DNA of 64,000 nt from Platanthera guangdongensis (GCA_039583875.1 CM077162.1:53905675-53969674); one strand, 5' to 3'. Positions 31,747 to 42,985 are shown, numbered from the stretch's first letter. Numbers and translations: made by a program. The notes: a model not told the origin generated them from the letters alone.

Positions 31747-33150
31747 AAACCACCAATTTGTGGAGGTAGTTTGCGGAGACAGAAGGCAAGTGGTTACTCC
31801 TGACAATGCTAGAACGATGAGAGCTTGGAAGGTGACAAACGCGAGAGCAGAGTTTATTCTCAAGCGGGTAATCTCATCGGAACTCTTGTACCACATCGGC
31901 AGATGTCGGTCAGCTGCGGAGATTTGGACTTCTCTTGATTGGTTGTTCAACAAAGAGGCGAAGTTGGCTGCTGAGGATGGTCCATCTACTTCATATCAAC
32001 AAAAGAGAAGTGTTTATCCTAGGTGTGATGGGAAGAGAAATGAAGGACCAAGGTGCTATATATGCCAGCAACTTGGTCACCTCAAGAAGGAGTGTATGGT
32101 TGTCTTGCACTCCGTGAATGTTGCTCATGTTGGGAGTAAGGAGAACAACTTGTTTGGGCAATCAACAAATTCTGATGCTGATCGGATGAAGTCCAATGAT
32201 AGTGCAGCTATCTGACATGAAAAACTGAGGCATGTGGGGATGGACAAGCTGAAAGCAATGACAGTGAGGAGCCTTGTGAAAGGCTTGTCTAGATTGTCAT
32301 CCTACGACGACAGTCAAGCTTGCGCACGATGTAAACACGGTGAAGATTATCGCTTTACATTTGATAAGGCGCAGTCCAAGTGTAAGGAACCATTAGAGTG
32401 TATTCGTGGTGATCTGGTGTGGCCGACCGTCACCGCCAGTCTTGGAGGCAGCAGGTATATGCTGATATTGGTTGATGACTATACGAGGTATACTTGGGTA
32501 TACTTCATGAAGGAGAAGTCGAACATGTTCTGTTTGTTTGTGTAGTTCAAGAAGCTTGTGGAGGGCCAGCTTGGCCTGCAGATCAAGAAGTTAAGAACGG
32601 GCAACAGAGGTGAGTTCGGCTCTTCCGTGTTCTCTAACTTTTGCATGAAGCATGAGATCCGATGGGAGCTCTCTCGTGGACATACTCCACAACAAGATGG
32701 TGTTGCAGATTGGATGATCCATCTTTTGACGGAGACCTGTAAGTGTTGGCTTTAGTGCAAAGGCATTCCTAAGGCCTTTTGGGCAGAAGGGATGGCATGC
32801 GCGGCTCATGTCATCAATCAGACACCTCTGAGTACGATCATCATAAAGTCTCCGTTTGAGCTGATGTTCAAGGTGAAGCCCAGCGTGAAACACCTTTAGG
32901 TGTTTGGTTCTACCTGCTTTTTACACTCTTCGAGTGATCTCAAGATGAAGATAGTCTTCATTGGGTATGATGAGCAGAAAAGGAGATGGTGGTGCAGGGA
33001 TCCAACGACGAAGAGGTTCGTTGTGTCGAGAGACGTTGTCTTCAATAAACTGACGTCATGTAGTGGTAGCTCATATGTGGAGGTAGATGAGAGCAGGTCA
33101 GACGGTGTGTAGAAGGAGGTTGTTGTTAAGGTTCAGATGGATTTTCCTGT
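31747..33150 (+). pseudogene. Decayed gag-integrase copia copy (C4 family)
   Basis: Collinear with the C4 gene over its whole length. Gag part TMRAWKVTNARAEFILKR, zinc knuckle CYICQQLGHLKKEC, integrase zinc region HVGMDKLKAM and CARCKHG, then LVDDYTRYTWVYFMKEK. At the second catalytic Asp it reads LRTGNRGEF, and at the catalytic Glu TPQQDGVADWM, so both are changed, as in C4 but to other residues. Stops at 32,213, 32,543, 32,753 and 32,897 kill it. No LTRs flank it here; the left end is abrupt and the right end is cut by the G2 LTR at 33,151. Confidence 0.8.
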
Positions 33151-33765
33151 TGTTGAAGCCAGGAAAAAATCCCAACCTTGGAATTCGGACCAAAGCCGCC
33201 TAAGGTTACTGGCTCAGAACCTAGATCAGACGGCAAAGATGACTAGAACGAAGAAACAGGTCAAACAGGACCCCAGATGTTGCGGCAGGAAGGACCCACC
33301 ACGTACCCGGATGCTCGAAAGGAGCAACCCCTTCTCAACCAAGGATGGCCGAACTGGGTACTAGGGAAGCTAGCTGGCGAGGTCGTGACTTGATCTCCAA
33401 GGAAAAGGAATCCAAAGATTTAGCTAGTATCCCGAAACTGAAGCGTGCGAGTATCCTGCCGAGGATTTTTAGTGCTCCACCTCGTACCCCTGGGGTCCTA
33501 TTTATAGGCAAAAGCAAGGGGAGGGGGGTCATATTTATACCCCACCCCCCTGGCGACTAGGCGACTTCCAGAGTAACTCGCAAGGGCTGGGAGAGTATCT
33601 CTCCTAGTCGCCTACCTGGCGAGTATGCGAGGGGAGCTCGCCTATACTCGTCCAGGCCTTCCGCGATCTTGAATGCTGACTTTGACTCCTGCCTTGACTT
33701 GTTGACCTTGACTTCTGCTGACTTGGCTGCGGTAGGACCCACCCTCGACGAATACGGGTTGTACA
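33151..33765 (-). repeat. G2 3' LTR (615 bp)
   Basis: Plus-strand ends are TGTTGAAGCC and GGGTTGTACA, matching the G1 LTR. A minus-strand TATA box (CCTATAAATAGGACC) lies near 33,497-33,511. CTCGCC/GGCGAG units fill 33,545-33,660. Next to it, at 33,766-33,782, the minus strand reads GAAAGAGAGGGGATTG, a good polypurine tract, which proves the element body lies to the right. Left flank is CCTGT. Confidence 0.8.
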
Positions 33766-33782
33766 CAATCCCCTCTCTTTCG
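33766..33782 (-). other. G2 polypurine tract
   Basis: GAAAGAGAGGGGATTG on the minus strand directly before the LTR start TGTACAACC. It orients G2. Confidence 0.75.
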
Positions 33783-33883
33783 GAGCGACATCGGAGCTCG
33801 GAAAGAAACATCCAACACTTATTCGGCGAGTTGCGTTGCCGAGTATCTGGGTTTCTCGCCTCTTGTGATTGCTTGCCAATCTC

Positions 33884-33892
33884 TATGAATAG
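33884..33892 (+). promoter_or_regulatory. Weak TATA-like box before opposite-strand gene A
   Basis: TATGAATAG lies 45 bp before ATG 33,937 and resembles the TATAAATAG of gene B with one change. It is close to the ATG for a plant TATA box, so this is tentative. Confidence 0.3.
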
Positions 33893-33936
33893 GGAGGGGC
33901 CTAGTTCTTTAATCGGATCTCCAAAACTCACGCATA

Positions 33937-35517
33937 ATGTCGGACGATGTGAAGTTTCTTCATGATAGCCTCGCCGCGCTGACTGGCACTATTGGCGTCA
34001 CTAAACCGAAGCGACCTGGGACTTGACGATATTCCCAATGTCGTCGTCTCTGATGCGAGCCTCCTCGACTCACTCGTCATCCCAGAGCTCGCCACGACTC
34101 TGGACCCGGAACTCGCCTCCACTCCGGTGCCCCAGTGGGTTGACATCGTCGACCTGCCAGGTTGTCATTTTTGCCGAGATGCGTTTTTGTTCTGACGGTT
34201 GTTTCTATTACTTGCTAACTTGACCATGATACTCGCAGATTCTCCCTCGGAGGCTGCTGGCGCGGTTCTGAATGTCGCCCCGTTGAGCTCCGCGCCGCTG
34301 GTCGCCCTTCCCGTCGGGAGACAAGTAAAGACCGCGCACACGGTGCGAATCAATATAGACGCCAAAAGGACAGTTGAGGCCTCGGTTCCTTCGGTGAGTA
34401 AGGAACCGTCGTCGAAGAATCCTCCGCCGAGGAAGACGACCCTGGCGAGCAAGGATCCTTTGCCGAAGGACCCTCAGTCCAAGAAGGATCCGCCGGTGAG
34501 TAAGGGTCTCCCGGCAAGTTCTGCGCTGCCTGCGAGGAGTTCTGCTCCGCCCGCCGCGAGTTCTGCACTGCTTCCGGCGAGGTCTTCTCTGCGTGAGGCG
34601 AGATCCTCGCTACCCCCGCCGCCGCCTCTTACAAACGTCGCCACCATCCAGTCGGTGAACGTATCCTTGCCGCTGCTGCGCCTCTAGTCGCGCTTTCTCA
34701 AGTCGCCACGACGCGACTTCCTCCTCCTCCGCTGAATAATCCTCAGCCACTGGCGAGTTCGTCACTCCCTCCGCCTCCTTCATCACATCCCGCGGGTAGT
34801 AAGCCGGTCAAGCCGCGACCGAGCTACTTTCCGCCAAGGGTTGCGGATCCTGGACAAGGGGGACGCGGGCAAGGCAAGGCGGCTGAGCATGCTGGTGGGC
34901 CATCTTCAAGCCGGCGAGATGAGCCAACTTGCGGATCCTCTCCTCGTCGGTCTAGATCTCCTCGCCAATCTAGGTCTCCTCGCAGCGGTATGTATCGCTA
35001 TTAATGTCGTATAGGGCGACTAAGTATCTTTTTCTAATCTAGCAACTTTCATTTGCTGTCAGATCGGCCGGCGACTCCAGGGGCGGCCTTCATCGATGCC
35101 ATGGGGTTACCGGGCATGGAATATCGCCGTGCAGCTGCTCGCGCCTATCTGGAGCTGGAGAGCAAGTTCGATCAGCTGGCGATCTGCGACCCTCATCGCC
35201 GAATATCATCGTTGGAAGTGCGGATGGCAAAGATGGAAGAGCTCAAGAGTACGATGGAGAGCTACGAATCCCGCTTCCACATGGTAAAGGAGAATGATCG
35301 CCAGCTGTCGATTAATAACCATCGCCTCCAGCTCGTCCTTGACAAGGTTTACGGCATTTGCGCGAGTATGGGCTCCGTCGACCGGTTGATGAGGATGGAG
35401 GAGCAGTTGCGGCTCTGCGATGACGCGATAGCGATGGTGACAGAGCACTTCCGGCTGGCTCGCGAGATGGGTTGGGCCGGGCGACATCCTCATCCCCCAG
35501 AGAGGCCTAGGCCTTAG
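33937..35517 (+). pseudogene. G2 opposite-strand gene A, three exons, unknown function
   Basis: Runs against G2 transcription. Proposed exons are 33,937-34,160, 34,239-34,987 and 35,063-35,517, separated by introns of 78 and 75 bp. Both introns start GT, end CAG and are phase 1, and splicing keeps the frame across each. Exon 1 starts MSDDVKFLHDSLAALTG; a shift near 34,000 is needed to continue into LDDIPNVVVSDASLLDS. Exon 2 is Pro/Ser/Lys-rich (KDPLPKDPQSKKDPP) and ends in SPRRSRSPRQSRSPR, with a second shift near 34,665. Exon 3 has GAAFIDAMGLPGMEYRRAAA and a coiled coil (35,200-35,450). No family is recognised. The two shifts mark a decayed copy. Confidence 0.6.
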
Positions 35518-35802
35518 ATTTTTTTTCTTTTTTATTTTTCTTCGATTTGGAACTCGCCAAGTGCGGCTTGATGAACGTTTTCTGATTTTGTAATAAGCGA
35601 GCTTCGATCTCGCACTTTTGTTTATTTTTTTCTGTTTTCAATGTTTGTGCGACATCATCTCTGGATTGTGCCGAGTTTGTTCTGCAGGTTGCGATCATGC
35701 TTTATCTATTCTGTTCGACCTGCGCAACAGAGTCAGATTATTCGCTTAGGGCGCGACCTGGTCTGATACTCGCCGTAAGGATGATATACCCCCCCTGATG
35801 CC

Positions 35803-35811
35803 TATAAATAG
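35803..35811 (+). promoter_or_regulatory. Candidate TATA box of opposite-strand gene B
   Basis: TATAAATAG, 136 bp before ATG 35,947, in a stretch with ACTCGCC units. The arrangement mirrors the ORF3 TATA boxes of C2 and C3. Inferred function. Confidence 0.55.
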
Positions 35812-35946
35812 AGGGAATAGGTAGGGCATAAGTATGCTGTTGCGCTTTTGAACCCCTAGCTCGCGAGTATCTTTTCCTGCTCGTGTGCTGCGCCTTTGCT
35901 TTGCTCATCGCTATTCATTCTTCTTCTCCACTTTAAAACTCGCAAG

Positions 35947-37905
35947 ATGGTTGGAGATGATGCCAGTGCTCGCCGCCAAGCCCATGCCGCCAACTTTGAG
36001 GATGCGTCTTTCAAGAAGTCGACCACCACCGAGCGCAACTTAGAGAACTTTAGGGAAAGGCTCCTCCCCGAGGGATACTCGGCTAGGCTCCCGAGCTGTA
36101 GTGAGCGACTCAACACCTTCATCGAGGGCACGCTGGTCCTTCCCCTTTGCCATTTTGACGCCGGCCAGCGACTTCCACTATGGCTGAAGTATTGCGACAT
36201 TCTCCGATACTTCGGCATAGTCCCCGCGTAGATCAACCCCAACGACGTCGCCATCATCATGGGGTTCCATTGCTATTTGCGCGAGGAGATGATCATCTTC
36301 GATCTTTTCGTCTTCCGCAAAATTTTCTCCTTCGCCGCGACTGCCGAGGGTGTGGTCTATTTCAGCAGCCATGTCTGTACCCTGGTGGGGACGGCGAATA
36401 AAGTACATCGGTGGAGAGAGATGTTAGTCGTCATCGAGGGCGACTTTGGTGACGTCCAGGGAAGGCCGCACCAGCCTGCTGACGTCGCCTTCCTTCCACC
36501 GATACTGGAGGGTGTGCGCGAGCAACTCGTCGAATCGTTCCGAGGTTGCCGGTTCGATATTATCTTTTGGTGACTAAATGTCAACAAGCTGTTCGAGGTT
36601 CATTACAATGATGGTAAATATTAGCAAGGAACATCTATCGCATACTCGTCGCAATAGTTATTTGTTTACATTACTCGGCCTTTTGCAGAGCCAAACGAGC
36701 TCCCGGCGAGGCCGCTCCCTCCAGCCAAAGAAGTCGTCACCTCACGTTTTGAGCCCCACTCGCCGGTGATATCGGCGAGAAGAAGAAACTCGCCAAGGGC
36801 AAAGGCAAAGGCAAAGGCAAAGCCAGGTCACCGGGCCCCGCGACCAAGAAACAGAAGGTGTCGTCGCCGCATCTTGACGACCAGGATTCGCCGCTCCATG
36901 CTCGGCTTCCCCACTTCCACCCCAACTTCAACCTGGGGCTGGACGCGATGGACGCCTATGGTCGCCCGTTGGTGACCTGGGCGGCAGACAAGCATCTGGT
37001 GATGCTGAGCACCAACCTCCCCTCCTTGGCGGAGGAAGGGGAGGACAAGGGGGAGGCCTTTGCCGTCCTCCATGCGATGTATGGGCGAGGCGACGCCGGG
37101 TCGATGATGGATCTCAGCGAGGAAGAACTCGCCCACCAGGCGGCCTGCTCGCTCGCACGAGCCCTCAAACTAAATCATTTTGCGGCAAGGAGGATGCTGG
37201 AGAGGACGAAAGCCTTGAAGATCGTCAGTAAGAAGGCGATCGATCTCGACATGGAATCTACTCGCTGGCGAGATTATGAGGTAAGTCGCCTCTACGCGCG
37301 ATGTCATTGTCGCCCCACGTGATTCTTTTTGCTGACTCCATTCTTTGTCGCAGGCTGCCGAGATGGAAACCGCCAAAAAGCTCTCCGAGTATGAGGCGGA
37401 ACTTGCCAAGTCTCGGGCTGATTTGGAGGCAGCCCAAATCCGCGCGGCCGAGATGGAATCTCGCCTTTCCATTTTAGAAGCCAACGCGAGTTCCTCTGCT
37501 CCTCAGCCGCGGCCGGAGGACGATCCTCACTACGCCATCAAGCGATCTCGCATCCTGTGGGAGGAGAGGTCGCCGGTCCGCCGTAAGATAGCCCGCGCGG
37601 CAGGCAACATCATGCTCGCGAGGCTGAGGATTAGCGGGAAGCTCGAAGATGGGGAGAAGGTGTTCACAGTTGACGAACTCATCCCTGAGCTACCCGCCAA
37701 AACAGTCTCACCAGATCGCCTGCCTTCACCATTGTCGAGCTTTGGCAGTAGCGGCAGCATCAGTGGCAGCAACAGCGGTAGCGGCAGTGGTAGCGGCAGT
37801 GGTAGCGGTAGTGGCGAGGAGGAAGATGATGAAAGTGGCGAGGAAGAGTACGCCGACATTGGAGATGAGGAATATCGGCCTGATACTGGCGACGATGAGT
37901 CCTAG
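35947..37905 (+). pseudogene. G2 opposite-strand gene B, Transposase_28-like
   Basis: Proposed exons 35,947-36,613, 36,689-37,280 and 37,354-37,905, with GT...AG introns of 75 and 73 bp. Exon 1 starts MVGDDASARRQAHAANFED; NTFIEGTLVLPLCHFDAGQR, LRYFGIVPA and VAIIMGFHCYLREEM recall the Pfam putative gypsy-type transposon domain (Transposase_28), a domain found in plant gypsy extra ORFs and of unknown function. Exon 2 has a Lys/Gly run (GKGKGKGKARS) and LGLDAMDAYGRPLVTWAADK. Exon 3 has a coiled coil (MDTAKKL-like start, ELAKSRADLEAAQIRAAEME), then a Gly-Ser run and an acidic tail ending DTGDDES. Stops at 36,229 and 36,571 and a shift near 36,768 break this copy. Confidence 0.65.
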
Positions 37906-38295
37906 TTGCTCGCTGATATTCCTCATACTCGCATGATAGTTGTCAGAGAATTTTTGTAACCAACACTGTAACTTGTAAAATTTTGAAATATTAATACAAG
38001 TTTGAATTACCACATTGTCGCCCTTTTTCCTTCTCGCATGCTTGTTGATTGATGATACTCTCTAGGCTCATAGGTTCGGGGGAGAATGAGTGCTCGCGAC
38101 GTTTCACTCGCACGTCGATATCATTGATAATCGCGTAGTTGATACTCGCATAACCGTAGTCATTCTTCATAACTCGCACCCCGGCACTCGCCCGTAGCTA
38201 CTCTCCATCCAATACGCGCACTTTGCTATGTCGTACTCGCATATTCGCCGATTCCTGCGTGCATACTTGCCCCAATGTTGCTCGCATCATCCCAC
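37906..38295. other. Spacer after gene B, CTCGC-rich
   Basis: An AT-rich 3' end (AATATTAATACAAG near 37,986) may hold gene B polyadenylation signals. From 38,030 the sequence carries many ACTCGC/GCGAG units. No gene is seen. Confidence 0.5.
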
Positions 38296-40020
38296 CGGGG
38301 AACTTGGTCTAACTCGAGGAGGTCGTTGGTCAATGTGCAGGAGAGGGGCTCGTGCAAGAATTTGGACTTACCAGGACCTTCCACTCGAGGACTTGAACAT
38401 TATTGGAGTCGACAGCTCTCAGGAGCCTTGCTCAACTAGAGTGGGGTAGGTTGACTCGGGGAGGCAAGTAGTCGGTCTGCAGGAGAGGAGCTCGTACATA
38501 GGTCTCGGACTACGACATCACTCTAGCGAGGAACTCGATCTCACTCGAGGAGGTCTGTGGCCAATATGCAGGAGAGGAGCTCGTGCAGGGACTTGGACTT
38601 ATGGGGACCTACCACTCGAGGACTTGAACATTGTGGGAGTCGACAGCTCTCAGGAGCCCTGCTCAACTGGAGTGGTGTAGGTCGACTCGAGGAGGCAAGT
38701 AGTCGGTCTGCAGGAGAGAAGCTCGTACAGAGGTCTCGGATTACGACATCACTCCAGCGAGGAACTCAATCTCACTCGAGGAGGTCTGTGACCAATATGC
38801 AGGAGAGGAGCTCGTGCAGGGACTTGGACTTATGGGGACCTACCACTCGAGGACTTGAACATTATTGGAGTCGATAGCTCTCAGGAGCCCTGCTCAACTG
38901 GAGTGGTGTAGGTCGACTCGGGGAGGCAAGTAGTCGGTCTGCAGGAGAGGAGCTCGTACAGAGGTCTCGGAATACGACATCACTCCAGCGAGGAACTCGA
39001 TCTCACTCGAGGAGGTCTATGGCCAATATGCAGGAGAGGAGCTCGTGCAGGCACTTGGACTTACGGGGACCTATCACTCAAGGATTTAAACATTGTTGGA
39101 GTCGACAGCTCTCAGGAGCCCTGCTCAACTAGAGTGGTGTAGGTCGACTCGGGGAGGCAAGTAGTCGGTTTGCAGGAGAGAAGCTCGTATAGAGGTCTCG
39201 GACTACGACATCACTCCAGCGAGGATCTCGATCTCACTTGAGTAGGTCTGTGGCCAATATGCAGGAGAGGAGCTCGTGCAGGGACTTGGACTTTCGGGGA
39301 CCTACCACTCGACGACTTGAACATTGTTGGAGTCGACAGCTCTCAGGAGCCCTGCTCAACTGGAGTGGTGTAGGTCGACTCGGGGAGGCGAGTAGTCGGT
39401 TTGCAGGAGAGGAGCTCGCACAGAGGTCTCGGACTTCGACATCACTCCAGCGAAGAACTCGATCTCACTCGAGGAGGTCTGTGGCCAATATGCAAGAGAG
39501 GAGCTCGTGCAGAGACTTGGACTTACGGGGACCTACCACTCGAGGACTTGAAAATTGTTGGAGTCGACAGCTCTTAGGAGCCCTGCTCAACTGGAGTGGT
39601 GTAGGTCGAATCGGGGAGGCAAGTAGTCGGTCTGCAGGAGAGGAGCTCATACAGAGGTCTCGGACTGCGACATCACTCCAGTGAGGAACTCGGTCTCACT
39701 CTAGGAGGTCTGTGGCCAATATATAGGAGAGGAGCTCGTGCAGGGACTTGGACTTACGAGGACCTACCACTCGAGGACTTGAACATTATTAGATTCGACA
39801 GCTCTCCGGAGCCCTGTTCAACTGGAGTGGTGTAGGTCGACTCGGGGAGGCAAGTAGTCGGTCTGCAGGAGAGAAGCTCGTACAGAGGTCTCAGACTACG
39901 ACATCACTCTGACGAGGATCTCGATCTCACTCGAGGAGGTTTGTGGCCAATATGCAGGAGAGGAGCTCGTGTAGGGACTTGGACTTACGGGGACCTACCA
40001 CTCGAGTACTTGAACATTGT
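38296..40020. repeat. 231-bp tandem repeat array, about 7.5 copies
   Basis: The marker GTCGGTYTGCAGGAG starts at 38,471, 38,702, 38,933, 39,164, 39,395, 39,626 and 39,857: every step is exactly 231 bp. Units differ only by scattered substitutions. First and last units are partial. Because 231 is a multiple of three, open frames run through consecutive units (for example 39,238-39,684), but they encode only the repeat. Position between pol and the opposite-strand genes of G2 fits the tandem-repeat-prone 3' region of Tat elements. Confidence 0.95.
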
Positions 40021-40129
40021 CTTTCCTGCTGCTTCAAGAGTTTGAAAATGGATTAAGCGCATCAATATCTTTGAGGAAGAAGAAAACAGAAATCGAATGA
40101 CGATCTTGTCGACATCGAGTTGGGAGGTT

Positions 40130-40690
40130 GGCGTCCAACCCTATTCCTGATAGTTCCTCCAGTCGGAGGAGAGATGCAATTGGGGGTAGATAGGCCGACA
40201 TGCAAGGGGGGAGCTGATCTCGGCCGTCAATGCAGGGATCCGGTCTTACAAGGGCGCTTATATCCCGAGGAATCATCCCATCGTCTGAAGTGGGCTATCC
40301 ACAAGAAACAGGTTGAAGGCACGTTTCCCAATCCAAACGTTACGATCGATCTCAGCTCTGCCAACTGGTTACGAGTGCAAATGCAAGAGCGAGGGGTTAT
40401 GTCTTTCCGAGGGTCCTCCAGGATGCACTCGCGACTAGCATATTCCCACGGGCCCATCCTGGCTCCCTGGCTACTAGAGGGAAAACCTGGCCAGGTTGAT
40501 CCTTCCTCAAATCCGATAGGTTGGGGGTCCAGACCTGTTCCCGCTAGTTCCTCCAGTCGGAGGAGAGATGCAGTCGGGGGTAGCTAGGCCGACATGCAAG
40601 GGGGGAGCTGATCTCGGCCGTCAATGCAGGGGTCCGGTCTTACAAGGACGCTTATATCCTAAGACATCGTCCCATCGTCGGAACCGGGCT
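40130..40690. repeat. Direct duplication, about 150 bp, 394 bp apart
   Basis: A block with TAGTTCCTCCAGTCGGAGG (40,151) and GCAAGGGGGGAGCTG recurs at 40,545 and runs to about 40,690. Between the copies lies unique sequence. It is directly 3' of G2 pol. Both copies contain a short perfect hairpin, CTCCAGTCGGAG-like. Confidence 0.85.
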
Positions 40691-40839
40691 ATCCAGGGGG
40701 AACGAGTTGACGGCCAACTTCTCGGATTGATCTTGAAGCAAAACTTTGAGTTCTAAGAAAACTTGGGATGAAAAACAGGATGAACAGAAGAAGAATAGTT
40801 GCCATTGCATATATGTAAAAGTATGTATAAACAAAATAC

Positions 40840-42060
40840 ATCATTGGCCGCTGAGGATAGAACCTTTTCAGGTCATCCCCGCTCCAAGTACCTCCCAGCT
40901 GCTCTCCAACCTGATCCTGGAGATAATAGCCCCCGGTGGCCAAGGCTTCCTGGACAATGAAGGGACCTTCCCAATTTGGATGCAGCTTGCCAACTGCTGC
41001 TCCCCTTCCTGCGGCGTCCACCTTCTTCATAACCAGATCTCCGGCGAGAAAATGCTTTAGGCGGACATTTTTGTCGAAGTGCTTCGCCATGCGCCTCTTG
41101 ATCTCCTCTTGGCGGATGGATGCCAAGTCGCGAAGCTCTTCCACGAAATCCAGTGAGAGTCTTTGGGTGTCCTCATTTTCCAAGCATCATTCTTCGCCGC
41201 CATCTCCAGCTGCTATAACTCTCGGGCTCCGAACCTAGAATTCCATTGGGATGAGCGCCTCAGACCCATGGGATAATTTGAAAGGAGTTTTCCCCGTGGC
41301 TGAGTTTGGAGTTGTTCTCAAAGCCCAGAGAACCGATGGAAGCTGCTCCGCCCAATTGCCCTTCAAGTTGGTGACTTTTTTCTTCAGAAGGTTGATGATC
41401 AACTTATTGGCTGCCTCCACCTGTCCGTTGCTGCGAGGATGATTCACAGAGGCGAATCGAAGATCCGACCCTAGCTGCTTGCAGAAGTCCTCTAACTCCA
41501 AACTGGTGAATTGCAGCCCGTTGTCGGTGACGATGGCTAGAGGAATCCCGAACATGCATGCTATTTCCCCCCAAATGAAGTTCTTCATGATCTGTGACGT
41601 GGTCTTGGCTATGGCCTTTACCTCGATCCACTTGGAGAAGTAGTCGATGATGACAAGCACGAACTTTCTCTGCCCGCTGGCCTGAGGAAAGGGCCAATCA
41701 AGTCAATTCCCCAGATGGCGAAGGGCCATGGAGCAGTGATCGAGCGAAGGTGTTGAGCTGGCTGTAGTTAAAGAGGTGCGAAGAGCTGGCACTGGAGGAA
41801 TTTTTTGGAGAAGGCCTCCACATCCTTTCTAATGGTGGGTCAGAAGTATTGATGCCTTAGAATCCTTTGTTCAAGGGTGCGAGTTCCCGAGTGACTGCCG
41901 CACTCTCCTGAATGAATCTCTTCCAGGATACGGGGTATTTCAATCTCTGATAGACACCGAGCCAGAGGACCTGAGATGGTTTTGCGGTAGAGTTCTCCTT
42001 CTTGAAGCAAATAGTAGGAGGCTTTGTAGCGAAACTTCCTCTAGTCTCCTTCGCTGGCAG
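40840..42060 (-). pseudogene. pol: G2 integrase
   Basis: Inserts element DNA into the genome. The zinc-binding HHCC region is at about 42,000-41,780 (EIHSGECGSHSGTRTLEQRI, then QCQLFAPL) with two stops. The catalytic core (41,660-41,235) keeps all three acidic residues: IDYFSKWIEVKA, VTDNGLQF and NHPRSNGQVEAANKLI. The C-terminal domain (41,183-40,840) reads KHFLAGDLVMKKVDAAG, GKLHPNWEGPFIVQE and DDLKRFYPQRP, the normal end of Tat pol. There is no chromodomain, as expected for this lineage. A stop near 41,235 separates core and C-terminus. Confidence 0.85.
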
Positions 42061-42950
42061 GTATCTGACCCATTATTAGGAAAGAAACGAACGGATCACT
42101 CCAAGATGCCCTCTGCTCGATTTCCATCATCTCCCATTCCTCTATGAATGGTCGGAAAAGTTCAGTCACGATTCCCCCAGCCCGGGGACCATATTTAGCA
42201 AGAGATTCAGCTTCTAAATTCTTCTCTCGGGGCACGTGCTCGACGAAGAAAGATTGAAATCCCCCGATCAGACCTTTCACCTTGATCAGGTACCGCTGTA
42301 AAATTGGATCATTCACCTCGAACTCTCCTCGGATCTAGGACGTGACCAACATCGAGTTGGTGAAGGCCCTGATATCTCGAATCCCCAACTCCTTGGCGAG
42401 ACGCAAGCCGGCCACCATGGCTTCGTACTCCGCCTGATTGTTGGTAACTAGGAAGAGAATCTCGACTGCTTGCTAGATCCTGGTTCCCTGAGGGCTTACG
42501 ATCACGACTCCGGCTCCCACTGAATATCTGCCCGAATCCCCATCTACAAACATCTTCCAAGACACCGTGCTAGAAGAGCCTTCCTCTCCCTCCACCTCGG
42601 TCGAGAAGTCGGCAAGGAAATCCGCCACCGCCTGCGCCTTGATTGCTGCCCTTGGAGAGTAAGAAATATCGAACTCACTAAGCTCCACCACCCATTTTGC
42701 CAGCCTGCCAGAGTGCTCCACTCCATCCAGGATACTCCGTAGAGGATGATCGGAGACGACCATAATGGAGTGAGCTTGAAAATATGGGTGGAGCCTTCGA
42801 GCCGAAGCCACCAAAGCGAACACCAGCTTCTCCAAAATAGGGTACCTCGTCTCCGCCTGCCGCAGTACTCTACTAACATAGTAGATAGGAAGCTGTCTCT
42901 TGCCTTCCTCCCAAACCAGCACCGAACTAACTGCTTCTGCCACGACTCCT
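42050..42950 (-). pseudogene. pol: G2 RNase H plus second (archaeal-type) RNase H
   Basis: The RT-linked RNase H shows PIYYVSRVLRQAETRYPILE, VVSDHPLRSIL and FDISYSPRAAIKAQAVADFL. It is followed by a second RNase H beginning WKMFVDGDSGRYSVGAGVVI and continuing across a stop (near 42,473) with NNQAEYEAMVAGLRLAKELG and VPREKNLEAESLAKY (about 42,240-42,180). A second RNase H placed between the first one and integrase is diagnostic of the Tat lineage. The usual FVDGSS is FVDGDS here. Confidence 0.8.
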
Positions 42951-42985
42951 AGGTAGAGGAAGAGATCTTCATTACCCCGCGGCCC

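Noticed and set aside
36766..36975. Arg/Lys-rich ORF starting ISARRRNSPRAKAK
   Set aside because: Out-of-frame reading of gene B exon 2 after a one-base shift.
38557..39684. Repeat protein with MQERSSCRDLDL units
   Set aside because: The frame exists because the tandem unit is 231 bp; stops occur in other units, and nothing suggests expression.
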